A stretch of 64,000 nt of DNA from Azotobacter salinestris (GCF_009363155.1 NZ_CP045302.1:2649001-2713000); one strand, 5' to 3'. Positions 29,698-39,086 are shown, counted from the first letter of the stretch. Numbers and translations are program-made. The notes: a model not told the origin generated them from the letters alone.

Positions 29698-31751
29698 GTG
29701 CACAAGATTTCCTGGTCGAACTGGGCAGCGAAGAGCTGCCGCCGAAAGCCCTGAAGAACCTGGCCGCCGCCTTCCTCGCCAGCGTCGAGAAGGGTCTGGC
29801 CAACGCCGGCCTCGAGTATCGGGTCGCCCGCGTCTATGCCGCGCCGCGCCGCCTGGCGGTGCAGGTCGAGCAGCTGGCCACCCAGCAGCCGGACCGCACC
29901 GTCAACCTGGACGGCCCGCCGGTCGTCGCCGCCTTCGACGCCGAGGGCACCCCGACCCAGGCCGCCCTGGGCTTCGCCCGCAAGTGCGGCGTGGAGCTGC
30001 ACGAGATCGACAGCAGCGGCGCCAAGCTGCGCTACAGCCGCCACATTCCCGGCCAGCCGGCCACTGCGCTGCTGCCGGCGATCGTCCAGGCCGCCCTCGA
30101 CGAGCTGCCGATTCCCAAGCGCATGCGCTGGGGCGCGCGCAAGGAGGAATTCGTCCGGCCGAGCCAGTGGCTGGTGATGCTGCTGGGCACCCAGGTGATC
30201 GACTGCGAGATCCTCGCCCAGAAGGCCGGCCGCGAATCCATGGGCCACCGCTTCCACCACCCGGACGCGGTGCGCATCAGCCAGCCGTCCAGCTACTTGG
30301 AAGACCTGCGCAGCGCCTACGTGCTGGCCGACTTCGCCGAGCGCCGCGAGCTGATCGCCGGCCGCGTCGCCGAGCTGGCCGCGCAACAGCAGGGCAGCGC
30401 CATCGTCCCCGAGGACCTGCTCGACGAGGTGACCGCGCTGGTCGAGTGGCCGGTGCCGCTGGTCTGCTCTTTCGAGGAGCGCTTCCTCGCGGTGCCCCAG
30501 GAGGCGCTGATCTCCACCATGCAGGACAACCAGAAGTACTTCTGCCTGCTGGACTCCACCGGCAAGCTGCTGCCGCGCTTCATCACCGTGGCCAACATCG
30601 AGAGCAAGGACCCGGCGCAGATCGTCGCCGGCAACGAGAAGGTGGTGCGCCCGCGCCTGACCGACGCCGAGTTCTTCTTCAACCAGGACAAGCGGCAGCC
30701 GCTGGAGAGCTTCAACCAGCGCCTGGCCAACGTGGTCTTCCAGGCCCAGCTCGGCAGCGTGCTGGACAAGGCCGAGCGCGTCTCCCGGCTGGCCGGCTTC
30801 ATTGCCGAGCGCATCGGCGCCAATCCGGAGCACGCCATCCGCGCCGGCATCCTGTCGAAGGCCGACCTGGCCAGCGAGATGGTCGGCGAATTCCCCGAAC
30901 TGCAGGGCATCGCCGGCTACCACTACGCCCTCAACGACAGCGAGCCGGAGGATGTCGCCCGCGCCCTCGACGAGCAGTACATGCCGCGCGGCGCCGGCGC
31001 CGAGCTGCCGTCGACCCTGACCGGCGCCGCCGTGGCGATGGCCGACAAGCTCGACACCCTGGTCGGCATCTTCGGCATCGGCATGCCGCCGACCGGCAGC
31101 AAGGACCCCTATGCCCTGCGCCGGGCTGCCCTGGGTATCCTGCGCATCCTCATCGAGAAACAGCTGGACCTGAATCTCGAGGAGGCCAGCCACTTCGCGG
31201 TCGCCCAGTACGGCAGCAAGGTCAAGGCCGCCGGCCTTGCCGAGCAGGTCAGCGAGTTCGTCTTCGACCGCCTGCGCGCGCGCTACGAGGACGAAGGCAT
31301 CGACGTTTCCAGCTATCTGGCGGTACGCACCCTGCAGCCGGCCTCGGCCTACGACCTGGACCTGCGCGTACAGGCGGTGCAGGCCTTCCGCCGCCTGCCG
31401 GAAGCCGAAGCACTGGCCGCGGTGAACAAGCGCGTTTCCAATCTGCTCGGCAAGTACGAGGGCAAGCTGCCGACCGCCATCGAGGCCCGCTACTTCGACA
31501 ACGCCAGCGAGTTCTCCCTGTACTCGGCACTGCAGCAGGCTCAGCACGCGGTCCGGCCGCTGGCCGCCGAACGCCGCTATCGCGAGGCGCTGGAGCGTCT
31601 GGCCAGCCTGCGCGGTCCGGTGGACGCCTACTTCGAGGCAGTGCTGGTCAACGCCGAGGACCCGGCGATCCGCGCCAACCGCCATGCCATGCTGGCGCAG
31701 CTGCGCGGCCTGTTCCTCTGCGTCGCCGACATCTCGGTACTGGGACAATAA
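29694..31751 (+). CDS. glyS: Glycine-tRNA ligase beta subunit
   Basis: Predicted 685-aa subunit that supplies tRNA recognition to GlyRS. It begins with the expected [16 protein letters not shown], contains the HD-like middle region and ends in the anticodon-binding domain ([21 protein letters not shown]). Length is normal. It is second in the glyQ-glyS-gmhB-plsC run. Confidence 0.97.
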   Translation: MSAQDFLVELGSEELPPKALKNLAAAFLASVEKGLANAGLEYRVARVYAAPRRLAVQVEQLATQQPDRTVNLDGPPVVAAFDAEGTPTQAALGFARKCGVELHEIDSSGAKLRYSRHIPGQPATALLPAIVQAALDELPIPKRMRWGARKEEFVRPSQWLVMLLGTQVIDCEILAQKAGRESMGHRFHHPDAVRISQPSSYLEDLRSAYVLADFAERRELIAGRVAELAAQQQGSAIVPEDLLDEVTALVEWPVPLVCSFEERFLAVPQEALISTMQDNQKYFCLLDSTGKLLPRFITVANIESKDPAQIVAGNEKVVRPRLTDAEFFFNQDKRQPLESFNQRLANVVFQAQLGSVLDKAERVSRLAGFIAERIGANPEHAIRAGILSKADLASEMVGEFPELQGIAGYHYALNDSEPEDVARALDEQYMPRGAGAELPSTLTGAAVAMADKLDTLVGIFGIGMPPTGSKDPYALRRAALGILRILIEKQLDLNLEEASHFAVAQYGSKVKAAGLAEQVSEFVFDRLRARYEDEGIDVSSYLAVRTLQPASAYDLDLRVQAVQAFRRLPEAEALAAVNKRVSNLLGKYEGKLPTAIEARYFDNASEFSLYSALQQAQHAVRPLAAERRYREALERLASLRGPVDAYFEAVLVNAEDPAIRANRHAMLAQLRGLFLCVADISVLGQ

Positions 31752-31753
31752 GG

Positions 31754-32296
31754 ATGAAGCTGATCGTGCTCGATCGCGACGGGGTCATCAACGAGGACTC
31801 CGACGCCTTCGTCAAATCCGCGGAGGAATGGATTCCCATCCCCGGCTCTATCGAGGCGATCGCCCGCCTGAGCAAGGCCGGCTGGAAGGTGGCGGTCGCC
31901 ACCAACCAGTCGGGCCTGGCCCGCGGCCTGTTCGACATGACGGCCCTCACCGACATGCACCTGAAGATGCAGCAGCTGGTGATGGAGCAGGGCGGGCAGA
32001 TCGATCTGATCGTGCACTGTCCGCATGGCCCGCAGGACGGCTGCACCTGCCGCAAGCCGCTGCCCGGCATGTTCCGCAGCATCGCCGAACATTTCCGGCT
32101 TCCCGACCTCAAGGGCGTACCGGTGGTCGGCGACAGCCACCGCGACCTGCACGCCGGCCTGGTGCTCGGCGGCAGCCCCTACCTGGTGAAGACCGGCAAG
32201 GGCCAGCGCACCCTGCAAAACATCCTGCCGCCCGGCACCCAGGTGTTCGATGACCTGGCGGCCGTCGTCGATCATCTTCTCAAGGCCGCAGGCTGA
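31754..32296 (+). CDS. gmhB: D-glycero-beta-D-manno-heptose 1,7-bisphosphate 7-phosphatase
   Basis: Predicted 180-aa HAD-superfamily phosphatase of the LPS heptose pathway. It has the nucleophile motif DRDGVIN (Asp7, Asp9), motif II TNQSG, the zinc-binding Cys/His loop CPHGPQDGCTCRKP and the motif GDSHRDL. Length is normal. It starts 2 bases after glyS and ends 6 bases before plsC. Confidence 0.95.
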   Translation: MKLIVLDRDGVINEDSDAFVKSAEEWIPIPGSIEAIARLSKAGWKVAVATNQSGLARGLFDMTALTDMHLKMQQLVMEQGGQIDLIVHCPHGPQDGCTCRKPLPGMFRSIAEHFRLPDLKGVPVVGDSHRDLHAGLVLGGSPYLVKTGKGQRTLQNILPPGTQVFDDLAAVVDHLLKAAG

Positions 32297-32302
32297 GCCC
32301 TC

Positions 32303-33064
32303 ATGCAATCCCTTCGCATTCCGATCTTCTATCTGCTGCTGTCCCTGAGCACCGTCATCTGGTGCCTGATCAGTCTGGTGGTCGCGGTCTTCCTGCCGTT
32401 CCGTGCCCGCTACCGCTTCGTCGTGCAGACCTGGTGCCGCTGCGCCGTCTGGCTGGCCTGGCACATCGTCGGCATCCGCTATGAACTGCACGGCGTGGAG
32501 AACATCCCTCAGCGGCCCTGCGTGATTCTCGCCAAGCACCAGAGCACCTGGGAAACCTTCTTCCTCTCGGCGTACTTCGAGCCGCTCAGCCAGGTGCTCA
32601 AGCGCGAGCTGCTGCGCATCCCCTTCTTCGGCTGGGCAATCGCCCTGCTCAAGCCGATCGCCATCGACCGCAGCAATCCCAAGGCGGCACTCAAGCAACT
32701 GGCCGAGCAGGGCCGCAAGCGGCTGGGGCAGGGTGCCTGGGTACTGATCTTCCCCGAGGGCACCCGCGTGCCGATCGGCCAGATCGGCAGGTTCTCCCGT
32801 GGCGGCGCCGCCCTCGCGGCGAATGCCGGACTGCCGGTGCTACCGGTTGCCCATGACGCCGGTCGCTACTGGCCCAAGGATGGCTGGGGCAAGACGCCCG
32901 GCACCATCCGGGTGGTCTTCGGTCCGCCGATGCAGGCCGAGGGCGAAGGTCCGCGCGCCATTGCCGAACTCAACGACCGCGCCTTCGCCTGGGTCGAGCA
33001 GACCCAGCGACAGCTCGGCACCCTGGCCGACAACCCAGTGGTCGATGGAGCAGCCAAGGTTTAA
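32303..33064 (+). CDS. plsC: 1-acyl-sn-glycerol-3-phosphate acyltransferase
   Basis: Predicted 253-aa inner-membrane enzyme that makes phosphatidic acid. An N-terminal hydrophobic helix precedes the catalytic KHQSTWE (an HX4E variant of the HX4D box), and FPEGTR binds the glycerol phosphate. It is followed by a terminator-like stem at 33088. In pseudomonads the next gene is usually gyrB; here a 6-kb segment intervenes. Confidence 0.94.
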   Translation: MQSLRIPIFYLLLSLSTVIWCLISLVVAVFLPFRARYRFVVQTWCRCAVWLAWHIVGIRYELHGVENIPQRPCVILAKHQSTWETFFLSAYFEPLSQVLKRELLRIPFFGWAIALLKPIAIDRSNPKAALKQLAEQGRKRLGQGAWVLIFPEGTRVPIGQIGRFSRGGAALAANAGLPVLPVAHDAGRYWPKDGWGKTPGTIRVVFGPPMQAEGEGPRAIAELNDRAFAWVEQTQRQLGTLADNPVVDGAAKV

Positions 33065-33087
33065 CATCCGGGCATGAGCTCCCAGAC

Positions 33088-33113
33088 AAAGCCGGCCTCC
33101 ATGCCGGCTTTCC
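33088..33113 (+). terminator. Intrinsic terminator after plsC
   Basis: A 9-bp stem AAAGCCGGC/GCCGGCTTT with a 6-nt loop starts 23 bp after the plsC stop and is followed by TCC. It ends the glyQS-gmhB-plsC transcript. Confidence 0.7.
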
Positions 33114-33141
33114 TGTGGATCCGTCCGGCGCCGCCGGGCCA

Positions 33142-33157
33142 TGTTCCACGTGGAACC
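33142..33157. promoter_or_regulatory. parS: parS-like site (one mismatch)
   Basis: TGTTCCACGTGGAACC differs only at its last base from the two perfect parS palindromes in recF. ParB would bind it as a centromere-like element. It lies between the plsC terminator and the next gene, about 9 kb from the recF sites. The IS insertion accounts for 3.6 kb of that distance. Confidence 0.75.
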
Positions 33158-33302
33158 CACGCACGGCATGCCGCCCGATAGATCTTCTCGCCAGACCAGA
33201 CGTAGCCGGAACCCTTCCCATGGATTACACCGCCCAATGCCGTCGCCACAGCCTCCTCAACCACCGAGCCGGCAGGAGCTCCGCGAGCGGGATGCCCTCG
33301 TC

Positions 33303-34316
33303 ATGACGGCCGAAACCGTCCCGCTGCAGGAGGCGATGATCGAAGGCACGCTGTTCTTCCTGCCCCTGCCGCAGCTGCTGGAACTGCTCAACCTGCCCGT
33401 GCAGAACCCGGACAAATTGCCGGAAGCACTCGGCGATCATGGCTACTGGTCTTGCCATGCCCAGTGGCAGCAGTTGCTCGATGGCGGCCTGCTCACCCAT
33501 TCGGTAGCCCGCGCGTACTGGCGGCAGCGCCTGGAGGAGGAGCGCGCGCTGGCTTGCCAGATCCTGACGCAGCAGGACTCCGGCCTCGGACGGCTCCATT
33601 GTCTGGTGCACAGCCCCCTGGCCGGCGAGCTCGGCTGCCCGCCGGCCGGCGAGCGCCTGCGACGCCAGCTGCAGGATACCGACGAGACCGACGCCTTGTT
33701 GGAGAGCGAGCTGCTGCTCGAGACGCGACTCGCCGACGTGTTCGCCCTGGCGTTGCGCCTGGCCGCCTGGCGGGTGGTCGACCTCAGCCTGCAGCACTGG
33801 GAGTTGCTGACGGAAGGCGGCGAGCAGGACGAGGTGCTGCTCGAGCGCTTTCTGCCGGCCTTCGATGACATGAGCGGGCACTGGAACAACCCCGTGGAGG
33901 ACTACCTCGCCCATCTCGCCACTCTAGCCGGCTGTGCGGAGCAGGAGGGCGAGTTCAGCGGCCTGGCCAGACTCTGGGCAGGGGAGGGCATGGATGTCCG
34001 GACCAGAGAGTACCTGCTCGGCGCCTGGTGCCAGGGTCACCGCCGGGCGGATGCGCGGGCTGTTACCGGGCTGATGGACGCCGTCCTGCGCCGGCTGCTC
34101 GGCGCCGGCGAGGCGCCAGACGACCTCGCCCTCAATCGTCAGCTGCTCTGCGAATCCTTCCGCTTCGTGGAAAGCTGCGCCTACCTGCAGCGGACCCTGA
34201 GCCGGCTGGGCATGGCGGACGGGGCGATCGGCGAAATCTTTGCCGTCTACCGCAGCGAATACCGCCGGGCACGGGCCGCACTGGGCAGGCCGCTGGCAGA
34301 AGACGGCGGGCGCTGA
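33303..34316 (+). CDS. Hypothetical protein, Leu-rich, of unknown function
   Basis: Predicted 337-aa soluble, helical and acidic protein beginning MTAETVPLQE. The frame is open from 33141, where a parS-like site sits on the first ATG; I choose 33303 because the sequence before it is low-complexity and Pro/Arg-rich. The ribosome site is weak for every candidate (33141, 33237, 33303). No domain or motif is recognised, and coding character is supported mainly by a long frame with sensible amino-acid composition. A terminator-like stem lies just after it. Confidence 0.65.
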   Translation: MTAETVPLQEAMIEGTLFFLPLPQLLELLNLPVQNPDKLPEALGDHGYWSCHAQWQQLLDGGLLTHSVARAYWRQRLEEERALACQILTQQDSGLGRLHCLVHSPLAGELGCPPAGERLRRQLQDTDETDALLESELLLETRLADVFALALRLAAWRVVDLSLQHWELLTEGGEQDEVLLERFLPAFDDMSGHWNNPVEDYLAHLATLAGCAEQEGEFSGLARLWAGEGMDVRTREYLLGAWCQGHRRADARAVTGLMDAVLRRLLGAGEAPDDLALNRQLLCESFRFVESCAYLQRTLSRLGMADGAIGEIFAVYRSEYRRARAALGRPLAEDGGR

Positions 34317-34426
34317 AGCCCGCCGCTCCGCCCCACGGGGGAAGGGCGACCCCTTCCTGAGAACGCCCTCCTGCAAGCCCGGCTCGCTTCGAGACCGGCA
34401 GGAATTCCGGCACAATGGCCTTTCGG

Positions 34427-34432
34427 AATAAT
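34427..34432 (+). promoter_or_regulatory. Candidate -10 element for the DyP peroxidase
   Basis: An AATAAT hexamer lies 23 bp before the peroxidase ATG, and a strong AGAAAGGAG ribosome site lies between them. No clear -35 is present. Confidence 0.35.
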
Positions 34433-34454
34433 CCCTTTCCAGAAAGGAGCATTC

Positions 34455-34532
34455 ATGACCTATTCCCAGCCGGGCATCCTGGCCGGCGTACCGTCGCAGG
34501 CACGCCATCTGTTCTTCGAAAGCGCTCCATGA
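34455..34532 (+). pseudogene. N-terminal fragment of a DyP-type peroxidase, cut by insertion
   Basis: The ATG follows a strong AAGGAG. The fragment reads MTYSQPGILAGVPSQARHLF, then runs a few codons into the insertion sequence to a TGA at 34530. MxxYQPGIL...QARHLFF is the usual DyP (YfeX-like) N-terminus in pseudomonads. The remaining 272 residues of the protein continue at 38133 after removal of the insertion and one copy of the 8-bp target repeat. See the fragment at 38112. Confidence 0.9.
34510..34517. repeat. Target-site duplication (left) of the IS66-family element
   Basis: TGTTCTTC here and at 38125-38132 are identical 8-mers flanking the insertion. IS66 elements produce 8-bp duplications. 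Confidence 0.92.
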
Positions 34533-34534
34533 AC
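34526..34534. repeat. Target-site duplication (left) of the nested IS4-family element
   Basis: TCCATGAAC here and at 36061-36069 flank the nested element. Nine bases fits the IS50 group. Confidence 0.92.
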
Positions 34535-36060
34535 CTTTCAATTACCCATATCTGCGAGCGGTCCATATGAGCTTGTGACAAGAGGTCGCCCCATGATTCA
34601 TTGGAGGCACCGAAACGCATAGCCGAGGTGTCCCATGGACCGCTCTGTTTTGGCTGACGCCTCCTGGGTTGAACAGGAACTCGCCGGCTCGACGTTCCGG
34701 GACGAACGCCTTGGCCGGCGGCTGCGCAAGCTGCTGCTGCAAATGGCGAATGCCGTGGGAGAACCCATCCCGCTGGCCTGCCAGGACTGGGCGAATACCA
34801 AGGCGGCCTACCGCTTCCTTTCCAACACGGCAGTAGACGAGGCGCGGATTCTGGCCGGGCACTTCCAGTCGACGCGTATTCGCGCTGCTGCCGTCGACGG
34901 TCCCCTGCTGGTCCTTCAGGATACGACCGAGTTTTCGTACAAGCGGGCGCACCCCGAGCAGATCGGCACGCTTACCACCATCCCCGGCCGGAAAACCGAT
35001 GGCCGCAGGCCCATGCATACGCTCTGTGGCCTGCTGATGCATTCCAGCCTGGTCGTCACGCCGGAGGGGCTCCCCCTGGGACTGGCCGCAATCCGCTTCT
35101 GGACACGCTCGAAGTTCAGGGGAGTGACGGCTCTCAAGCGCCGGATCAATCCGACCCGCGTGCCGATCGAGCACAAGGAGAGCGTCCGCTGGCTGGAAAA
35201 CCTGCGCGATGCCACCGCGCTGCTCGGCGATCCGGCACGGCTGGTCCATGTCGGGGACCGGGAAAACGATATCTATGAGTTCTTCTGTGCGGCACGCTCT
35301 GCCGGTACCCATTTCCTTGTCAGGACCTGTGTCGACCGCCTGGCCGGCAGCGGCAAACAGACGATTGCCGACCAGATGAGCGAGGTTGCCGTCCAGGGAC
35401 TTCATGACGTCCTGGTCGAAGAGGGCAGGAAAACCACCCGAGCCATCGTCGAGCTTCGTTATCGTCGTATCCACGTGCTACCGCCGATCGGCAAGCAGAG
35501 ACATTATTCAGCCATCGACCTGACCGTGATCCAGGCGCGGGAGCGTGGGGAGCCGAGCGGCAGGCCGGCCATCGACTGGCAGCTCATCACCGACTTGCCG
35601 GTCACCTCGCCGCAGGAGGCGATCGAGAAGCTTGACTGGTATGCCCTGCGCTGGAAGATCGAGTCGTTCCACAAGATCCTGAAATCCGGCTGCCGTGCGG
35701 AGGAGGCCAGGCTCAGGACGGCCGAGCGTCTGGTCAATCTCATAGCCTTGTTCTGCATCATTGCCTGGCGTCTGTTCTGGATGACCATGCTCAACCGCAC
35801 CGAGCCCGAGGCCTCTCCCCGCATTGCCTTGACCCGGGACGAAATTGGCCTGCTTGACCGGATGATCGACGCCACCGGCCAACCTCCTCCATCGAGGGCA
35901 CTTTCCGACTACCTGATTCACATTGCGAGGCTTGGCGGCTATCTCGCCCGTGCCTCGGATCCGCCACCCGGCAATGTCGTTCTCTGGAGAGGCTGGTGCC
36001 GTCTCATGGACATCAAGCTGGGAGCACTACTCGTCGCTTCCCGCTATGGGTAATTGAAAG
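34535..36060 (+). mobile_element. IS4-family (IS50-group) insertion sequence, 1,526 bp
   Basis: Terminal inverted repeats begin CTTTCAATTACCCATA at both ends (16 bp perfect, further similarity to about 26 bp). The 9-bp target duplication is TCCATGAAC. One transposase gene fills it. It inserted inside the left inverted repeat of the IS66 element, so it arrived later. Both its ends and its transposase look intact, so it may still be active. Confidence 0.94.
34635..36053 (+). CDS. IS4-family transposase (IS50/Tn5-like)
   Basis: Predicted 472-aa DDE transposase. The N-terminal part resembles the Tn5 transposase DNA-binding domain (RLGRRLRKLLLQMANAVGEPIP, AYRFLSN). Catalytic Asp residues are in LQDTTEFSY and HVGDRENDIY, and the YREK signature YALRWKIESFHKILK carries the Glu. 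The C-terminal dimerisation part is present. The frame is intact. It is the only gene of its element. Confidence 0.93.
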   Translation: MDRSVLADASWVEQELAGSTFRDERLGRRLRKLLLQMANAVGEPIPLACQDWANTKAAYRFLSNTAVDEARILAGHFQSTRIRAAAVDGPLLVLQDTTEFSYKRAHPEQIGTLTTIPGRKTDGRRPMHTLCGLLMHSSLVVTPEGLPLGLAAIRFWTRSKFRGVTALKRRINPTRVPIEHKESVRWLENLRDATALLGDPARLVHVGDRENDIYEFFCAARSAGTHFLVRTCVDRLAGSGKQTIADQMSEVAVQGLHDVLVEEGRKTTRAIVELRYRRIHVLPPIGKQRHYSAIDLTVIQARERGEPSGRPAIDWQLITDLPVTSPQEAIEKLDWYALRWKIESFHKILKSGCRAEEARLRTAERLVNLIALFCIIAWRLFWMTMLNRTEPEASPRIALTRDEIGLLDRMIDATGQPPPSRALSDYLIHIARLGGYLARASDPPPGNVVLWRGWCRLMDIKLGALLVASRYG

Positions 36061-36069
36061 TCCATGAAC
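36061..36069. repeat. Target-site duplication (right) of the nested IS4-family element
   Basis: TCCATGAAC, identical to 34526-34534. Confidence 0.92.
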
Positions 36070-36136
36070 CCCATCTTCAACCGAGGTAAAGGCCCGCCGA
36101 TGCTGTGCTCCCGATTTCTTTCTGGAGCCAGCCACC

Positions 36137-36484
36137 ATGATGCGACCCGACGCCAAGGTCGAAAAGATCTACCTCTATCCCAAGCCTGTCGATTTCCGAA
36201 AATCCATCGACGGCCTCGCCGCCCTGGTCGAGCTGGACATCCAGGTGGCGGTGTTCGATCCGGTGCTGTTCGTGTTTCTCAACCGGGCGCGCAATCGGGT
36301 GAAGATCCTGTACGGCTTCTGTCTCTGGCTCAAGCGCCTGGAGGCCGAGCGCTTCAAGGTGCCGCCAGAGCCCGGCGACGAGGCCATCGTCCTCAGCGCC
36401 GAGGAGTTGAACTGGCTGCTGGATGGCTTCGACCTCTGGCGCAACCGCCCGCACCGGGTGTTGAGGCCGCGCTATGTGGCCTGA
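36137..36484 (+). CDS. tnpB: IS66 accessory protein TnpB
   Basis: Predicted 115-aa protein, the usual IS66 Orf2 length. The family core is present: KPVDFRKSIDGLAALVE, FVFLNRARNRVKILY and KRLEAERFK. TnpB is required for IS66 transposition but its biochemical role is not settled. It is followed 19 bp later by tnpC. No tnpA precedes it. Confidence 0.93.
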   Translation: MMRPDAKVEKIYLYPKPVDFRKSIDGLAALVELDIQVAVFDPVLFVFLNRARNRVKILYGFCLWLKRLEAERFKVPPEPGDEAIVLSAEELNWLLDGFDLWRNRPHRVLRPRYVA

Positions 36485-36503
36485 GCCGGTATAATCCGGC
36501 TCC

Positions 36504-38079
36504 ATGACTTTTGTGCCCGACACCTTTCCCGACGATCCGCTTTTGCTCAAGCAGTTATTGCTGTCGGCGAACGAGCAGATGTCGGCAAAGGATGCTCGCA
36601 TAGAACAGCTTCAGGAACAGGTCGCCCTGCTGCGTCAACGCCTGTTCGGCCCGAAATCCGAGCGCAGTATCGATCCGGACTCACCGCAACTGGCGATGTT
36701 CAACGAAGCCGAGCAGTTGGCCGAAGAGCCGGCGCCTGCCGTTGAAGCCGAAGCACGAGAGATCGCCGAGGCCGAAGAAGGCGTCGCCCCGATCAAGCGC
36801 CGTGGCAAACGCAAACCGCTGCCGGCCGAACTGCCACGGATCGAGGTCGTCCACGAACTGCCCGAGCACGGAACTGAGCTGCGCCTGCGGCTGCCGCAAG
36901 CAGGCCATCGGCGAGGAAGTCAGCGAGCAGCTCGACATCGTGCCGATGCAGGTCCGGGTGATCCGGCACATCCGCAAGGTCTACGCCTGCCGGGGCTGCG
37001 AAAGCGCACCGGCCACCGCCGACAAGCCGGCGCAACCGATCGAGAAAAGCCTGGCCAGTCCCGGCGTGCTGGCGATGCTGCTGACCACCAAGTACGTCGA
37101 CGGCCTGCCGCTGCACCGCTTCGAGAGGGTGCTCGCCCGCCACGGCGTCGAGATCCCCCGGCAGACCCTGGCGCGCTGGGCGATCCAGTGCGCCGGGCAG
37201 CTGCAACCCTTGCTCAACCTGATGCGCGACCGGCTGCTGGAAAGCCCGGTGATCCACTGCGACGAGACGCGGGTGCAGGTGCTCAAGGAGCCGGACCGGG
37301 ATCCCTCCAGCCAGTCCTGGATGTGGGTGCAGACCGGCGGCCCGCCGGAGCAGCCGGTCGTCCTCTTCGACTACAGCCCCAGCCGGGCACAGGAGGTGCC
37401 CTTGCGCCTGCTCGCCGGCTACCGCGGCTACCTGATGACCGGGTCGCGCCAGACCGACGACTACGCCGGCTACAACGCCCTGGCCGCGCAACCGGGCATC
37501 GAGCGCCAGGGCTGCTGGGCCCATGCCCGGCGCAAGTTCGTCGAGGCGCAGCAGGTGCAGCCCAAAGGCAAGACCGGGCGCGCCGACCAGGCATTGGCCT
37601 GGATCAACCGGCTCTACGCTATCGAGCGCGACCTCCGACAGGCCGGCGATGCCGAGCGCCTGGAGGCGCGCCGGCAACACAGCCTGCCGGTCCTCGCCCA
37701 GCTCAAGGCCTGGCTGGACAAGACCCAGCCGCAGGTCACGGCGCAGAATGCGCTGGGCAAGGCGGTGAACTACCTGGCCAGCAACTGGAGCCGGCTCATC
37801 CGCTATACCGAGGCGGGCTACCTGCCGATCGACAACAACCGTGCCGAACGGGCCATTCGCCCGTTCGTCATCGGGCGCAAGAACTGGCTGTTCAGCGACA
37901 CGCCCAAAGGCGCGACGGCCAGCGCGCAGCTCTACAGCCTGGTGGAAACCGCCAGGGTCAACGGGCAGGAGCCCTACGCCTGGCTGCGCCACGTCCTCGA
38001 ACGCCTGCCGGCAGCGCAAGGCGTCGAAGACTACGAGGCGCTGCTGCCGTGGAACTGCACGCCGACGGCGCCACTGTAA
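36504..38079 (+). pseudogene. tnpC: IS66 transposase TnpC, single-base frameshift
   Basis: The N-terminal part (coiled-coil-like, [17 protein letters not shown]) reads in one frame to about 36,870. One extra G at 36870-36871 then shifts it: HELPEH continues properly as [16 protein letters not shown] only in the next frame. The rest, including the zinc-like CxCGC segment and catalytic DDE residues ([30 protein letters not shown]), runs uninterrupted to the TAA at 38077. The repaired protein would be about 524 aa. The frame-1 reading that continues past 38,079 is not a real fusion. Confidence 0.88.
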
Positions 38080-38111
38080 ACGACCGGCTCGGCCGTCAAC
38101 AGGTGGGGTTT

Positions 38112-38951
38112 ATGGATCGCTTTCTGTTCTTCTCCCTCGAATCGGCGCAAGACCTGCCCACTGCCCTCGACCGGCTCGCCAGCCTGGCCGATGGCGAGAC
38201 GATCGTCGTCGGCCTCGGCGAGTCGCTGCTGCAGGCGCAGGGCCGTCGACTCGCCAGCCTGCGTGTGTTCCCAGCACTGAGCGGCACCGCCGTGGATATC
38301 CCCTCGACCCAGCACGCCCTGTGGTGCTGGCTGCGAGGCGAGGATCGCGGCGAGCTGCTGCAGCTCAGTCGCGCGCTCGCCGCCGCCCTGGCCCCGGCCC
38401 TGCGCCTGGTGCAGAGCACCGACGCCTTCCGCTACCGGGAAGGCCGCGATCTGACCGGCTACGAGGACGGCACCGAGAATCCCCAAGGAGAAGCGGCCAT
38501 TGCCGCCGCACTCGTCGGCGAAGGCTCCGAGGGCGAACGGGGTGGCAGCTTCGCCGCCGTGCAGCACTGGGTACACGACCTCGACCGCTTCGGCGCCCTG
38601 TCGCCGGACGAACAGGACCATATCGTCGGCCGGCGCAAGCGCGACAACGAGGAGCTGGAGGACGCGCCGGCCTCCGCCCACGTCAAGCGCACCGCCCAGG
38701 AAAGCTTCAGCCCGGAGGCCTTCGTCCTGCGCCGCTCGATGCCCTGGAACGACGGCCAGCAGGCCGGCCTGCTGTTCCTCGCCTTTGGCCACAGCCTGGA
38801 TGCCTTCGAAGCCCAGCTGCGCCGCATGGCCGGCCTGGAGGACGGCATCGTCGATGCCCTGTTCCGCTTCAGCAAGCCGGTCAGCGGAGGCTATTACTGG
38901 TGCCCGCCGGTGCGCGCGGGCAGGGTGGATCTGCAGAAGGTACAGGGATAA
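38112..38951 (+). pseudogene. DyP-type peroxidase main part, with an IS-provided start codon
   Basis: Residues from LFF on encode nearly all of a haem-dependent DyP peroxidase (YfeX-like). The GYEDGTENP loop is the family GxxDG motif, WVHDL carries the probable proximal His, and GRRKRDNEEL the distal Arg region. The reconstructed native protein is about 293 aa. An ATG inside the IS66 right inverted repeat (38112) opens in frame as MDRF-LFFSLES, preceded by AGGTGGGG, so a 279-aa protein with 18 native residues replaced by 4 could be made. Whether it is expressed is unknown. Confidence 0.88.
38125..38132. repeat. Target-site duplication (right) of the IS66-family element
   Basis: TGTTCTTC, identical to 34510-34517. 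Confidence 0.92.
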
Positions 38952-39086
38952 GGCCGCGATATGCTGCCTCCGGAAAAACATCGGAGCAGGGGAAGCATGT
39001 GCGGACCGGCGGGCGCGCTGGACAGCCTCGTACTTATCCAGGGCGCCCCGGAAATGCCGCTCGAGGCAGGCGAATTCGACGGAAAG

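Larger units (their letters stand above)
34518..38124 (+). mobile_element. IS66-family element carrying a nested IS4/IS50-group element
   Basis: The ends are imperfect inverted repeats: left GAAAGCGCTCCATGAAC, continued after the nested element by CCCATCTTCAACC, and right (minus strand) GAAAGCGATCCATAAACCCC. The element is flanked by the 8-bp repeat TGTTCTTC. It encodes TnpB and TnpC but no TnpA. Without the nested IS it would be 2,072 bp. It lies inside a DyP peroxidase gene. Its left inverted repeat is broken by the nested IS and its tnpC has a frameshift, so it is unlikely to move by itself. Confidence 0.92.

Noticed and set aside
26947-29703. A 918-codon frame on the minus strand
   Set aside because: Only its last 295 codons are the acyltransferase; the rest passes opposite glyQ and out of frame through tag.
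36860-36880. Programmed frameshifting in tnpC
   Set aside because: There is no slippery heptamer, and IS66 tnpC is normally one continuous frame, so a mutation is simpler.
36504-38951. An 815-codon open frame joining tnpC start to the DyP peroxidase
   Set aside because: After 36,870 it reads the wrong frame of tnpC (Arg/Pro-rich nonsense) and enters the peroxidase frame only by chance. The true tnpC continues in the neighbouring frame and ends at 38,079.
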